Program-made: the position numbers and the translations under genes
The notes under the pieces: model-generated
Told to the model about the DNA's origin: nothing
Seen by the model: only the letters and a program-made list of their open reading frames with translations
The model's database searches: none
Part shown: positions 35,298 through 43,435 of the stretch, piece by piece
How the letters are laid out: each line of letters opens with the position of its first letter
Numbering within the stretch: the stretch's first letter is position 1
NCBI RefSeq assembly: GCF_001544615.1
Contig: NZ_FCNV02000001.1
Span: 186,001 to 250,000, forward strand
Reading direction: 5' to 3'
Source of the DNA: Caballeronia concitans
Lineage (GTDB): Bacteria > Pseudomonadota > Gammaproteobacteria > Burkholderiales > Burkholderiaceae
DNA: 64,000 bases

Positions 35298-35771
35298 GTG
35301 AACGGGCATCGAAAAGCGCGTCGTCAGGCAGGTTTCACGCTGCTGGAAATGCTCGTCGTGCTGGTGATCGCCGGCTTGCTCGTGTCGCTCGCGTCGCTGC
35401 AGCTCACGCGCAATCCGCGCACCGACCTGAACGAGGAAGCGCAGCGGCTTGCGCTGTTGTTCGAATCCGCGGGCGACGAAGCCCAGGTGCGCGCGCGGCC
35501 GATCGCCTGGCAGCCCACCGACGGCGGCTTTCGCTTCGATATCCGCACCGACGACGGCTGGCGTCCGCTGCGCGACGACCTGCTTCGCGCGCGGCGCTGG
35601 GAAGGCGGCGTGACCGGCGTGACGATTCAATTTCTCGATTCGGACAAGTCGGTGAGCCGGCTCGTTTTCGGCACGGAAGCCATCGATACGCCGATGGAAA
35701 TCACGCTCGTGTCGGCGGCGGGCCGCGCGACGATCATCGGCAGCGGCAACGGCCGCTTTCAGGTGCGGTGA
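35298..35771 (+). CDS. gspH: Type II secretion minor pseudopilin GspH
   Basis: This is a minor pseudopilin of 157 residues. I chose the GTG at 35298 (MNGHRKARRQAGFTLLEMLV) because TGAGGATC sits 5-12 bases upstream; an earlier TTG at 35286 overlaps that site. The cleavage site is AG|FTLLEMLVVLVIAG. The mature domain ends GRATIIGSGNGRFQVR. Its stop overlaps the gspI start. Confidence 0.9.
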   Translation: MNGHRKARRQAGFTLLEMLVVLVIAGLLVSLASLQLTRNPRTDLNEEAQRLALLFESAGDEAQVRARPIAWQPTDGGFRFDIRTDDGWRPLRDDLLRARRWEGGVTGVTIQFLDSDKSVSRLVFGTEAIDTPMEITLVSAAGRATIIGSGNGRFQVR

Positions 35772-36157
35772 TGCGCGCGCGATCCAGAACCGCCGGCTTC
35801 ACGATGATCGAAGTGCTCGTCGCGCTCGCGATCATCGCGGTGGCGCTCGCGGCGTCGCTGCGCGCGGTCGGCTCGCTCGCGACGGGCGAAGCGGACTTGC
35901 ATCGGCGGCTGCTCGCGGGCTGGAGCGCGGACAACGAACTCGCGCAGCTTCGTCTCGCGCGCGCGTTTCCGGACATCGGCTCGCGCACGTTCGACTGCTC
36001 GCAAGGCAATCTGAAGCTCGTCTGCACGCAGCGCGTCACCGCGACGCCGAATCCGATTTTCCGGCGCGTGGAAATGCTCGTGTCGACGCCCGGCCGTTCC
36101 GGCTATCTCGCGCAAATGGTCACGGTGGTGGCGAATGAAACGAACCGCTCGCTCTGA
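35771..36157 (+). CDS. gspI: Type II secretion minor pseudopilin GspI
   Basis: This is a minor pseudopilin of 128 residues that, with GspJ and GspK, forms the tip of the pseudopilus. The leader MRARSRTAG is cut before FTMIEVLVALAIIAVAL. The C-terminal half has the GspI pattern WSADNELAQLRL. ATG 35771 overlaps the gspH stop, and the last 23 bp overlap gspJ. Confidence 0.93.
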   Translation: MRARSRTAGFTMIEVLVALAIIAVALAASLRAVGSLATGEADLHRRLLAGWSADNELAQLRLARAFPDIGSRTFDCSQGNLKLVCTQRVTATPNPIFRRVEMLVSTPGRSGYLAQMVTVVANETNRSL

Positions 36158-36818
36158 GGCCCGGCGCACGGGTCGGCGGCAGCGCGGTTTCACGCTGCTG
36201 GAAATGCTCATCGCCATCGCGATTCTCGCGGTGATCGCGGTGCTGTCGTGGCGCGGCCTCGATTCGATCATCCGTTCGCGGGCGACCATCACGAATTCGA
36301 TGGAAGACGAGCGCGTGGTCGCGCAGTTGTTCGACCAGATGCGCATCGACGCGCGCCAGGCCGCAACCGACGACGAAGCCGGCCAGCCCGCCGTGTCGCT
36401 CGGCAACGGGTCGCTGCAAATCGTGCGCGGCGTGTTCGCGCCGAACACCGCGCCGCGCCTTCAGGTGGTGCGGTATCGGCTGACGAACGGGCGCATCGTG
36501 CGGTACGCGTCGCCGCCGCTCGAAAACGTGGGTGAAGTGCGGCGCGCGCTGTCATCGGGCGGTACCACCGATGGCTGGAGCGCCGTGCCGCTGATGGGCG
36601 GCGTGGGTTCGCTGGCCGCGCGCGTCTATATTCCGGCGAAAGGCTGGACGACGCGCATGGCCGACGTGCTCTCGCAGATCAACGACAACGACAACAACCT
36701 GAAGGTGCCGCAACTCGGCAACGCGCCGCTCGCGCGCGCGGTGTCGGGCATTCAGGTGGCGGTCGGCGCGCCGAATCTGCGCGTGCCGATCACGCGCGTG
36801 TTCCTGGTCGGAGAATGA
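36135..36818 (+). CDS. gspJ: Type II secretion minor pseudopilin GspJ
   Basis: This is a minor pseudopilin of 227 residues. The basic leader ends RQRG, followed by FTLLEMLIAIAILAVIAVL. SWRGLDSIIRSR and the later VVRYRLTNGRIVRYASPPLE are GspJ features. The gene overlaps gspI by 23 bp and gspK by 4 bp, as expected for tight co-translation. Confidence 0.93.
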   Translation: MKRTARSEARRTGRRQRGFTLLEMLIAIAILAVIAVLSWRGLDSIIRSRATITNSMEDERVVAQLFDQMRIDARQAATDDEAGQPAVSLGNGSLQIVRGVFAPNTAPRLQVVRYRLTNGRIVRYASPPLENVGEVRRALSSGGTTDGWSAVPLMGGVGSLAARVYIPAKGWTTRMADVLSQINDNDNNLKVPQLGNAPLARAVSGIQVAVGAPNLRVPITRVFLVGE

Positions 36819-37930
36819 CGATGCGCGCATCGGGCCGAAGCGGAAAACAACGCGGCGTCGCGATCATCAGCGCGCTGCTGGTCGTCGCGCTGTCCGCCAT
36901 TCTCGTGTCGGGCATGTTGTGGCGGCAGCAAGTGCAGGTGAGGCGCATCGAGAATCAGCGGCTGCTTGCGCAGGCGCAGTGGATTTCGCGCAGCGCGCTG
37001 GACTGGACGCGGCTGATTCTGCGTTCCGAAGCGGATACGTCGCCGACCGTCACGTATCTCGGCGGCGTGTGGGGCGTGCCGATCGCGAAGACGAAGCTCT
37101 CCGATTTCCTCGGGCAGATCGGCGAAGTGCGCGCGCAGGAAGGCGCGCAGACGTATCTGTCCGGCTCGATCGAGGACGCGCAGGCGAAGTTCAACCTGCG
37201 CAATCTGGTCGCCACGCCGACGCCCGGCGTGCTGACCATCAACGTGCAGCAGATTCAGTCGTTTCAGCGGCTGTTGACGCTGCTCGGCATCAACGGATCG
37301 CTCGCGAAGACGGTGGCGTTGCAGATGCGCGCGGGACTCGCGCGTTCCGCGACGCGCTTTCAGACGCAGACCGGCAACGGCACGAGCCTCGCGACGACGA
37401 ATCCGGAAGAGACGATGGCCGCGATCGCGCAAGGCGGCGGCACGGGCGGCGGCAATTTCACCGACGATCCCGGCATGAAGGACGCCGACAGCAACGCGCC
37501 CGTCGCCCCGCTGCAAATGATCAGCGTGGACTCGCTGCTCGACGTGCCGGGTTTTTCGGCGGAAGCGGTCGCGAAGCTCCGCAAGTTCGTGACCGTGCTG
37601 CCGACGACGACGCCCGTCAACATGAACACCGCGCCCGCCGAAGTGATCGCGGCGGTGGTGGAAGGCATGAGTCTGTCGCAGGCGCAGGCGTTCGTCGCGC
37701 GACGCGAGACGGTGTTCTTCCACGACGCCGGCAACGTGCAGCTCGCGCTGACCGGCGCGGGCGTGAAATCGACGTCGATCGATCCGAGCGAGTTCGACGT
37801 CACCACGCGCTATTTCGTGATTCACGGGCGCGTCGACCACGAGCGCGCGCAGCTCGAGCGCACGACGCTCGTGTACCGCGACCCGACGACGCACACCACG
37901 CGCATCGTCTACACGCGCGACGCGCTCTGA
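36815..37930 (+). CDS. gspK: Type II secretion minor pseudopilin GspK
   Basis: This is the largest minor pseudopilin, 371 residues, and it caps the pseudopilus tip. The leader MTMRASGRSGKQRG is followed by VAIISALLVVALSAILVSGM. It lacks the +5 glutamate, which is normal for GspK. The mature part includes DAQAKFNLRNL and the helical SAM-like domain VDSLLDVPGFSAEAVAKLRK, and ends LVYRDPTTHTTRIVYTRDAL. Confidence 0.93.
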   Translation: MTMRASGRSGKQRGVAIISALLVVALSAILVSGMLWRQQVQVRRIENQRLLAQAQWISRSALDWTRLILRSEADTSPTVTYLGGVWGVPIAKTKLSDFLGQIGEVRAQEGAQTYLSGSIEDAQAKFNLRNLVATPTPGVLTINVQQIQSFQRLLTLLGINGSLAKTVALQMRAGLARSATRFQTQTGNGTSLATTNPEETMAAIAQGGGTGGGNFTDDPGMKDADSNAPVAPLQMISVDSLLDVPGFSAEAVAKLRKFVTVLPTTTPVNMNTAPAEVIAAVVEGMSLSQAQAFVARRETVFFHDAGNVQLALTGAGVKSTSIDPSEFDVTTRYFVIHGRVDHERAQLERTTLVYRDPTTHTTRIVYTRDAL

Positions 37931-37961
37931 TGACGATGTTTCTGACAAGAGGAAGTGGCCT

Positions 37962-39311
37962 TTGAGCACACTGATCGTTCTATTGCCGCCGCGCGATCCC
38001 GCGGTGCGCTCGCAGGAATGGCATCTGCCGGACCTGCCGTTCTTGCTGCTGGACAAGCGCGGCCAGACCCAGCGCGCCGGCCGCGCGGCGGTCGGCCTTC
38101 TGCCGCACGCCAGCGCGACGGTGCTGATCGTCGCCGCGCGCGACACCCTGCTGCTCGCCGCCGCCGTGCCGCCGCTCAAAGGGCCGCGGCTGCGCCAGGC
38201 GCTGCCGAACGTCGTCGAGGATCAACTGATTCAGGACCCGCAGACGTGTCACATCGCAGTCGATCCCGCCGCGCTCGCGGATGGGCGTCGCGTGGTCGCG
38301 GTCATCGATCGCGGGTGGTTCCGCTTCGTGTGCGACGCATTCATGTCGGCGGGGCATCGGAATTTGAAAGCGGTGCCGGCCATGCGCTGCCTGCCGGTGC
38401 CGGCCGCGCAAGCTGTCGAACCCGTTGAAGGTGCCGAAGCCGTCGAAGGCGAAGCCGTCGTGCAAACGCCGTTCATCGCGGGATTGCTCGGCAACGTGGT
38501 ATCGACCGCGCCCGCGCTGATCGGCGAACTGGCGGCGACCGCGCCCGCCGCGACCGCACCGCGCGTGGAAATCGCGATTGCGCGCGGCGAAGGCGCGGCG
38601 CTCGGCGAAGGGCTCGCGCTGCCGGCGGATTCCATCGCGTCGACGCTCGCCGCGCTCGCGGGCGATCACGCGCTCACGCTGTATTCGCTCGTCGATCTTC
38701 CGGGCGACGAGCCGCGTCTCGCGTCCTCGCGCACGAGCGCGGTCATGATGGACGCGCATCCGCTCGCGTTCGAAGCGTTCGCGCGGCAGGCGCTCGCGAG
38801 CCGCTTCGACCTGTGCCAGTTCGAATTCGCCGCGCAGCCGTGGCGCCTCGATCGCGCGACGATGCGTCGCCTGCGCGTGCCGATCGCGCTCGTGGCGGCG
38901 TCGGTCATCGTGTCGATCATCGGTATCAACGTGCAATGGCTGCAGCTTGCGCGTCAGCGCGACGCCATCGCCGCGCAGATGACCGAACTGCTGCTCAACG
39001 CGTTCCCGAAAACGACCGTCGTGCTCGACGCGCCCGATCAGATGTCGCGCAACCTCGACCGGCTGCGCGTGGCGTCGGGCGAGCTGTCGCCGTCGGATTT
39101 CCTTTCCCTCGCCGACGGCCTCGCGCGTTCGCTCGGTCCGGTGCCGGTGAACGGCATCGCCGGGCTGGACTATCGCGAGCGGCATCTGGAAGTCACCTTC
39201 AAGCCGACCACCAAGGTCGATCCCGACCTGTCGAAGCGCCTCGCCGCGAACGGCCTGAACGGCGCAATCGACACCAACACCGGCAAATGGATGATCAGGA
39301 GCGGCCAATGA
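37962..39311 (+). CDS. gspL: Type II secretion inner-membrane protein GspL
   Basis: GspL is a bitopic inner-membrane protein of 449 residues. Its cytoplasmic domain recruits GspE and its periplasmic domain binds GspM. The start is the TTG at 37962 (MSTLIVLLPPRDP), preceded by AGAGGAAGTGG. The cytoplasmic part has the actin-like fold region RLRQALPNVVEDQLIQDP. One transmembrane helix (IALVAASVIVSIIGINVQWL) lies near residue 315. The periplasmic ferredoxin-like domain ends at the gspM start. Confidence 0.9.
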   Translation: MSTLIVLLPPRDPAVRSQEWHLPDLPFLLLDKRGQTQRAGRAAVGLLPHASATVLIVAARDTLLLAAAVPPLKGPRLRQALPNVVEDQLIQDPQTCHIAVDPAALADGRRVVAVIDRGWFRFVCDAFMSAGHRNLKAVPAMRCLPVPAAQAVEPVEGAEAVEGEAVVQTPFIAGLLGNVVSTAPALIGELAATAPAATAPRVEIAIARGEGAALGEGLALPADSIASTLAALAGDHALTLYSLVDLPGDEPRLASSRTSAVMMDAHPLAFEAFARQALASRFDLCQFEFAAQPWRLDRATMRRLRVPIALVAASVIVSIIGINVQWLQLARQRDAIAAQMTELLLNAFPKTTVVLDAPDQMSRNLDRLRVASGELSPSDFLSLADGLARSLGPVPVNGIAGLDYRERHLEVTFKPTTKVDPDLSKRLAANGLNGAIDTNTGKWMIRSGQ

Positions 39312-39811
39312 AAGCGGAAATCGGACAGACGCTTTCCGAGTTCTGGGAAGCGCGCACGCCGCGCGAAAAGACGCTGCTGCTGTGGGGCGGCGTGGCGCTC
39401 GGCATCGTGCTGATTTATCTCGTGCTGTGGGCGCCGGCTTACGAAGGCCGCGAGCGCCTGCGTCAAACATTGCCGACGATGCAGCGCCAGCTCGCGACGA
39501 TGACCGCGCAAGCCAACGAAGCGCGTTCGCTCGCGGGCAGCGCGGAAGGCGTGACGCCGACCGGCGGCGCACTGCGTGATGCGCTCGCGAAGTCGCTCGC
39601 CGACAGCGGCATGCAGCCGACGCAGGTTCAGGTGATCGGCGCGGCGGTGCAGATCCAGTTGAAGAACGCGTCGTTTCCGAACTGGACGATGTGGCTCGAC
39701 GACGCGCGCAAGCAGTTCAAGGTGCAGGTCTCGGAGGCGCACGTGACCGCGCTTCAGCCGGACGGTCAGGTGGATCTGACGGCATCGCTGCAACCGGCCA
39801 CGGTCAAATGA
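39308..39811 (+). CDS. gspM: Type II secretion inner-membrane protein GspM
   Basis: This is a small bitopic inner-membrane protein of 167 residues. EFWEARTPREKTLLLWGGVA leads into one transmembrane helix, then a periplasmic coiled coil (LRQTLPTMQRQLATMTAQAN) and a C-terminal ferredoxin-like domain. It stabilises GspL in the assembly platform. ATG 39308 overlaps the gspL stop, and its own stop overlaps gspN. Confidence 0.92.
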   Translation: MKAEIGQTLSEFWEARTPREKTLLLWGGVALGIVLIYLVLWAPAYEGRERLRQTLPTMQRQLATMTAQANEARSLAGSAEGVTPTGGALRDALAKSLADSGMQPTQVQVIGAAVQIQLKNASFPNWTMWLDDARKQFKVQVSEAHVTALQPDGQVDLTASLQPATVK

Positions 39812-40590
39812 GCTACTGGACGCGCAGAATCCGGCTCGCCCTGCCCGGACTTTTCGTGATGGTGATTTCGATTGCGGGCACGCTGCTCGCGATGATGCCC
39901 GCCGCGTGGATCACGCCGCAGTTCGCGCGCGCGACGGGCGGCCACGTGAATCTCGTCGATCCGGCAGGTTCGCTTTGGCACGGCTCCGCGACGCTGATGC
40001 TCGCGGCGGGCGGCGACGGCGGCGGCGCGACGCTGCTGCCGGGGCGCATCGAATGGACGACGGCGTTCTGGCCGCTCTTCACGGGCCGCGTCCACATGAC
40101 GATGCGCCAGACCGAAGCGATGCCCGACGCGGTGATCGTGGACGCCACGCTGCGTGGCGCGTCGCTTTCGCCCGGCGCGATGGCCGTGCCCGCGACGCTG
40201 CTCGCCGGGCTCGGCGCGCCGTTCAATACGCTGAACTTCGATGGAACCGTGCGGCTTTCGTGGACCGAATTCCGCGTGCTGGGGCGCAACGCCTACGGGC
40301 AATTCGTCGTGACGCTCGACGACATGGCTTCGCGCGTATCGCGGGTGAAGCCGCTCGGGTCGTATCGCGTGGCGTTGCAGGCGCAGGGCGCATCGGCGGC
40401 GATCGATCTTTCGACGACCAAAGGGCCGCTATTGCTGACCGGCAACGGGACGGTGGCGCAGGGACAGACGTCGTTCGAAGGCGTCGCGAAGGCCGAGCCG
40501 CAGCAGCGCGAGAATCTCGCCGGCTTGCTTAATCTGCTCGGACGGCATACCGATCCGGATACCGTCGCCCTGACGTTCGCGCGGTATTAG
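39808..40590 (+). CDS. gspN: Type II secretion protein GspN
   Basis: GspN is a predicted inner-membrane-anchored periplasmic protein of 260 residues, found in only some type II systems. An N-terminal helix (LALPGLFVMVISIAGTLLAM) is followed by a beta-rich domain with GHVNLVDPAGSLWHGSATLM and LLTGNGTVAQGQTSFEGVAK. It ends the operon and overlaps the convergent efflux gene by 4 bp. No terminator is visible. gspO (prepilin peptidase) is not in this operon; it is normally supplied by pilD elsewhere. Confidence 0.88.
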   Translation: MSYWTRRIRLALPGLFVMVISIAGTLLAMMPAAWITPQFARATGGHVNLVDPAGSLWHGSATLMLAAGGDGGGATLLPGRIEWTTAFWPLFTGRVHMTMRQTEAMPDAVIVDATLRGASLSPGAMAVPATLLAGLGAPFNTLNFDGTVRLSWTEFRVLGRNAYGQFVVTLDDMASRVSRVKPLGSYRVALQAQGASAAIDLSTTKGPLLLTGNGTVAQGQTSFEGVAKAEPQQRENLAGLLNLLGRHTDPDTVALTFARY

Positions 40591-42164
40591 ACGGCCGGCT
40601 TCTGCGCTACCGACGTTGCCGCGGCGGAAGGCGCGGACGCAGCGGAAGGCGCTTCGACGCCGCCCGTTTCGCGATCCATCTGCCCGGCGTCCCACCCGCC
40701 GCCCAGCGCCTTCACCAGCCCGACCGACGACACCATCCGCTGCCCCGCGATGTTCGCGAGCTTCTGCTGCGCGGTGAACGCGGTCGTCTGCGCGGTCAGC
40801 ACGCTGATGAACGCGACGGTCCCCGCCTTGTACTGATTGTTGATGATCGCCAGCGCCTGCTGCGCCGATTCGACCGCCTGCTGCTGCACGACGATTTCCC
40901 GCTCGAGAATACGCAGCGACGCGAGATTGTCTTCGACATTCTGGAACGCGCTCAGCACGGTCTGCCGATACGTCGCGACGTTCTGATCGTAGGCGGCGCG
41001 GGCCGCGTCGGTGCGGGCGGCGCGCAGACCGCCGTCGAAAATGGTCGCGGCGATATCCGGCCCGAGCGTCCAGAAGCGCGACGGCGCGCGCAGCAATTGC
41101 GACAGCACCGAACTCTCGAAGCCGCCCTGCGCCGACAGCGTCAGCGACGGAAAGTAAGCCGCGATTTCGATGCCGATCTGTTCGTTCGCCGCCGCCGCCT
41201 TCCGCTCGGCGGACGCGATGTCCGGACGCCGTTCGAGAATCGCCGACGGCATTTCGGCGGGCACGGTCGGCGGCGTGGCGTCGAGCGGAATCGGCGGAAT
41301 GGAGAATGTGGACGCCGGTTCGCCGACGAGCGCCGCAATCGCGTGCTCGTACTGCGCGCGCGCGATGCCGTTATCGATCGCGGATGCCTGCGCCGACTGC
41401 AACTGCGTCTGCGCCTGAATCACGTCCGAGCGTGCGACGATGCCCTGTGCATACTGATTCTGCGTGAGCTTGAGCGATTGCTGGTAAGCCGCGACGGTAT
41501 CGTCGAGCAGCCTTTGCTGGGCGTCGAGCGAGCGCAATTGAAAGTACGTCTGCGCGAGCGTGGCCTGCGCGGAGAGGCGCGCGTTCGCGAGATCGGCGGC
41601 GGCGCCCTGCTGCCCGGCCTTCTGCGCATTCACGGTTCGCCCGATGCTGCCCCACAGGTCCGGCTCCCACGTCGCATCGAGCGAGAGGCTGAACTGGTTG
41701 TTGATCGACCCCTGCTGGCCGAAGCTCGAACTGGCCGTCGACCGGTTGCCGGCGCCGGTTCCGGAACGCGAAGCCGAAGCAGACGCGCCGATCGTCGGGA
41801 AATACGCCGCCCTTGCCTCGCCGACGAGCGCCCGCGCCTGCCGATACGCCGCCGCGTATTGCGCGATGCTCTGGTTCGACTGATTCAGCCGCGTTTCGAG
41901 ATCGTCGAGGCGTGTGTCGTTGTAGATGGTCCACCACGCGCCGCGATCGAACTGATCGGACGGCTGCGCGACTTTCCAGCCTTGCGGCGCTTCCTTGTAG
42001 CTGGCCGGCATCGGCGTGGAAGGACGCTGATAATTCGGGCCGACCGCGCAGCCTGCAAGCGACACGGCGAGCGCGGCTGCAATGGCGATGGCGCTGAACT
42101 GCCGCACGGAGCGGTGAGCGGCGCGAGCGGAGGACGAGACGGAAGCGGCGGAGCGAGACGGCAT
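40587..42164 (-). CDS. RND/MFS-type outer-membrane efflux lipoprotein (NodT family)
   Basis: This TolC-like outer-membrane channel has 525 residues. The lipoprotein signal ends at LAGC (C39). The mature start, AVGPNYQRPSTPMPASY, is the signature of the NodT/OprM group. Two OEP repeats follow with long helices (DDLETRLNQSNQSIAQYAAA and YDQNVATYRQTVLSAFQNVE). The Ala/Pro/Ser-rich tail is unusual but likely neutral. It would join an inner-membrane pump through a membrane-fusion protein. An EmrB-like pump lies 1.3 kb away, but no fusion protein is present. Confidence 0.9.
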   Translation of the reverse strand: MPSRSAASVSSSARAAHRSVRQFSAIAIAAALAVSLAGCAVGPNYQRPSTPMPASYKEAPQGWKVAQPSDQFDRGAWWTIYNDTRLDDLETRLNQSNQSIAQYAAAYRQARALVGEARAAYFPTIGASASASRSGTGAGNRSTASSSFGQQGSINNQFSLSLDATWEPDLWGSIGRTVNAQKAGQQGAAADLANARLSAQATLAQTYFQLRSLDAQQRLLDDTVAAYQQSLKLTQNQYAQGIVARSDVIQAQTQLQSAQASAIDNGIARAQYEHAIAALVGEPASTFSIPPIPLDATPPTVPAEMPSAILERRPDIASAERKAAAANEQIGIEIAAYFPSLTLSAQGGFESSVLSQLLRAPSRFWTLGPDIAATIFDGGLRAARTDAARAAYDQNVATYRQTVLSAFQNVEDNLASLRILEREIVVQQQAVESAQQALAIINNQYKAGTVAFISVLTAQTTAFTAQQKLANIAGQRMVSSVGLVKALGGGWDAGQMDRETGGVEAPSAASAPSAAATSVAQKPAV

Positions 42165-42361
42165 CTGCTTGTGGAAATCCTGTCGGCGGCGGTTCGTCCA
42201 GTGCGACGAACGCGGTCAGCCGAAATAGTAACGGAACGCCCGCGAGGCAGCGGGAGGCGGGCGTCGGGCAGACGTTAGCGTAACGGCTTCGCCGTAAGCC
42301 TGGTGTTACGCGGATGGAGGATTGAGTTACGGCGCGTTACTGCGGCGCGCGCGGGAGCCGG

Positions 42362-42664
42362 TCAGCGGCCCGTCGCGCCGCAGCTTCCGGTGCAGGGCGG
42401 CGTCGGTGCGGCGAGCATGCGGCGCTCGGCGGCGGCTTTGGCAGGCTTGGCGGGCTTTGCGGAAGCCTGCTTTCTGCGATTGCGGTTTTCGAACCATCCC
42501 ATTGCGAGCACCGCGAACGATCCGCCCGGCAGCAGGAACACGATCAGATAAAGCGCAAGCTTCCACGCGTTCAGCTTCGACGGAACGAACTGACGGGAAG
42601 CACGGGCGATCGTGCTGCTGACATCGCCGAAGCGTCGGCGGGCGGTGCGGGCGAGGCGGGTCAT
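42362..42664 (-). CDS. Small single-helix membrane protein, unknown function
   Basis: I do not recognise this protein of 100 residues. The ATG at 42664 follows CCAGGACC. The N-terminus is basic, then one transmembrane helix with an internal break (LALYLIVFLLPGGSFAVLAM), then a Lys/Ala-rich cytoplasmic-like tail ending CTGSCGATGR. It lies between the efflux lipoprotein gene, 197 bp downstream, and the divergent MarR gene. Membership of the same regulatory unit is possible. Confidence 0.6.
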   Translation of the reverse strand: MTRLARTARRRFGDVSSTIARASRQFVPSKLNAWKLALYLIVFLLPGGSFAVLAMGWFENRNRRKQASAKPAKPAKAAAERRMLAAPTPPCTGSCGATGR

Positions 42665-42760
42665 CGGATGGTCCTGGGGGCGTCGGAAATCGACGCGGCT
42701 GGCGTCAAAACATGGTCTCGGGTGGCGCATGGAGCGCTTAACTCGTTGGTTTAAATAATA

Positions 42761-42789
42761 TTGACTGAGCAAGTATTTTTCAAGATACT
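42761..42789 (+). promoter_or_regulatory. marR-emrB promoter with overlapping palindrome
   Basis: TTGACT (42761-42766) and GATACT (42784-42789) are 17 bp apart, a good sigma-70 promoter. The inverted repeat AGTAT (42772-42776) with ATACT (42785-42789) covers the spacer and -10 box, as MarR-type autoregulatory operators do. The MarR start codon is about 60 bp downstream. The same site may also control the divergent small membrane protein. Confidence 0.6.
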
Positions 42790-42847
42790 ACCGCCAGCTT
42801 TTTCGAACCTGTTGTTTCGCGGCACGCCGCACCGACGTCATATCTGC

Positions 42848-43342
42848 ATGGACAGCGAACCGCTCTACGATCCCGCCACGATTCAGCTCGAAACCAGCCT
42901 CGGCTATCACTTGGCGAAGGCGCGCAACGTGTTGATCGCGCGGACCGATCAGGCGCTGAAGCCGCTCGATCTGACGTCGCAGCAGATCGGCGTCATTCTT
43001 TGTCTGTCGTCCGGGCGGGCGCGCACGCCGCTGGAACTGTCGAGGGAAATGTCGTACGACAGCGGCTCCATGACGCGCATGCTCGACAGGCTCGAAAAGA
43101 AAGGCTTCGTGCGCCGCACGCGTAGCGACGCGGACCGGCGCATCGTCGAACTGAGGCTCACCGAGCGCGGACAGGAAGCGGCGGCGCGCCTGCCGGCCAT
43201 CGGCGCGACGGTGCTCAACGAGCAGTTGCGCGGGTTCAGCCGCGCTGAGCTGGATTCGCTCATCGGCATGCTGGCGCGCATCATCGGCAATTCGCCGGGC
43301 GACGATTGTGCCGGCTGCGCGCTCGACGACGAAGCCGACTAA
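42848..43342 (+). CDS. MarR-family regulator of the efflux locus
   Basis: This regulator has 164 residues. I chose ATG 42848 (MDSEPLYDPATIQLETSLGY) because the promoter lies just upstream and an earlier TTG frame start would fall inside it. The winged helix runs from DLTSQQIGVILCLSSGRART through SYDSGSMTRMLDRLEKKGFV to RRTRSDADRRIVELRLTERG. The C-terminus has two close cysteines (DDCAGCALDDEAD). It precedes an EmrB-type pump by 93 bp and resembles EmrR, so it probably represses this operon until a toxic compound binds. Confidence 0.9.
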   Translation: MDSEPLYDPATIQLETSLGYHLAKARNVLIARTDQALKPLDLTSQQIGVILCLSSGRARTPLELSREMSYDSGSMTRMLDRLEKKGFVRRTRSDADRRIVELRLTERGQEAAARLPAIGATVLNEQLRGFSRAELDSLIGMLARIIGNSPGDDCAGCALDDEAD

Positions 43343-43435
43343 AAACCTTCGCTGCATCGGCGTCATTTGCCCATTTCACTGTCTGGGCAGAGAATGTCGC
43401 GACACTCAATTACGAACGGCTGGAGCACAAGAAAA

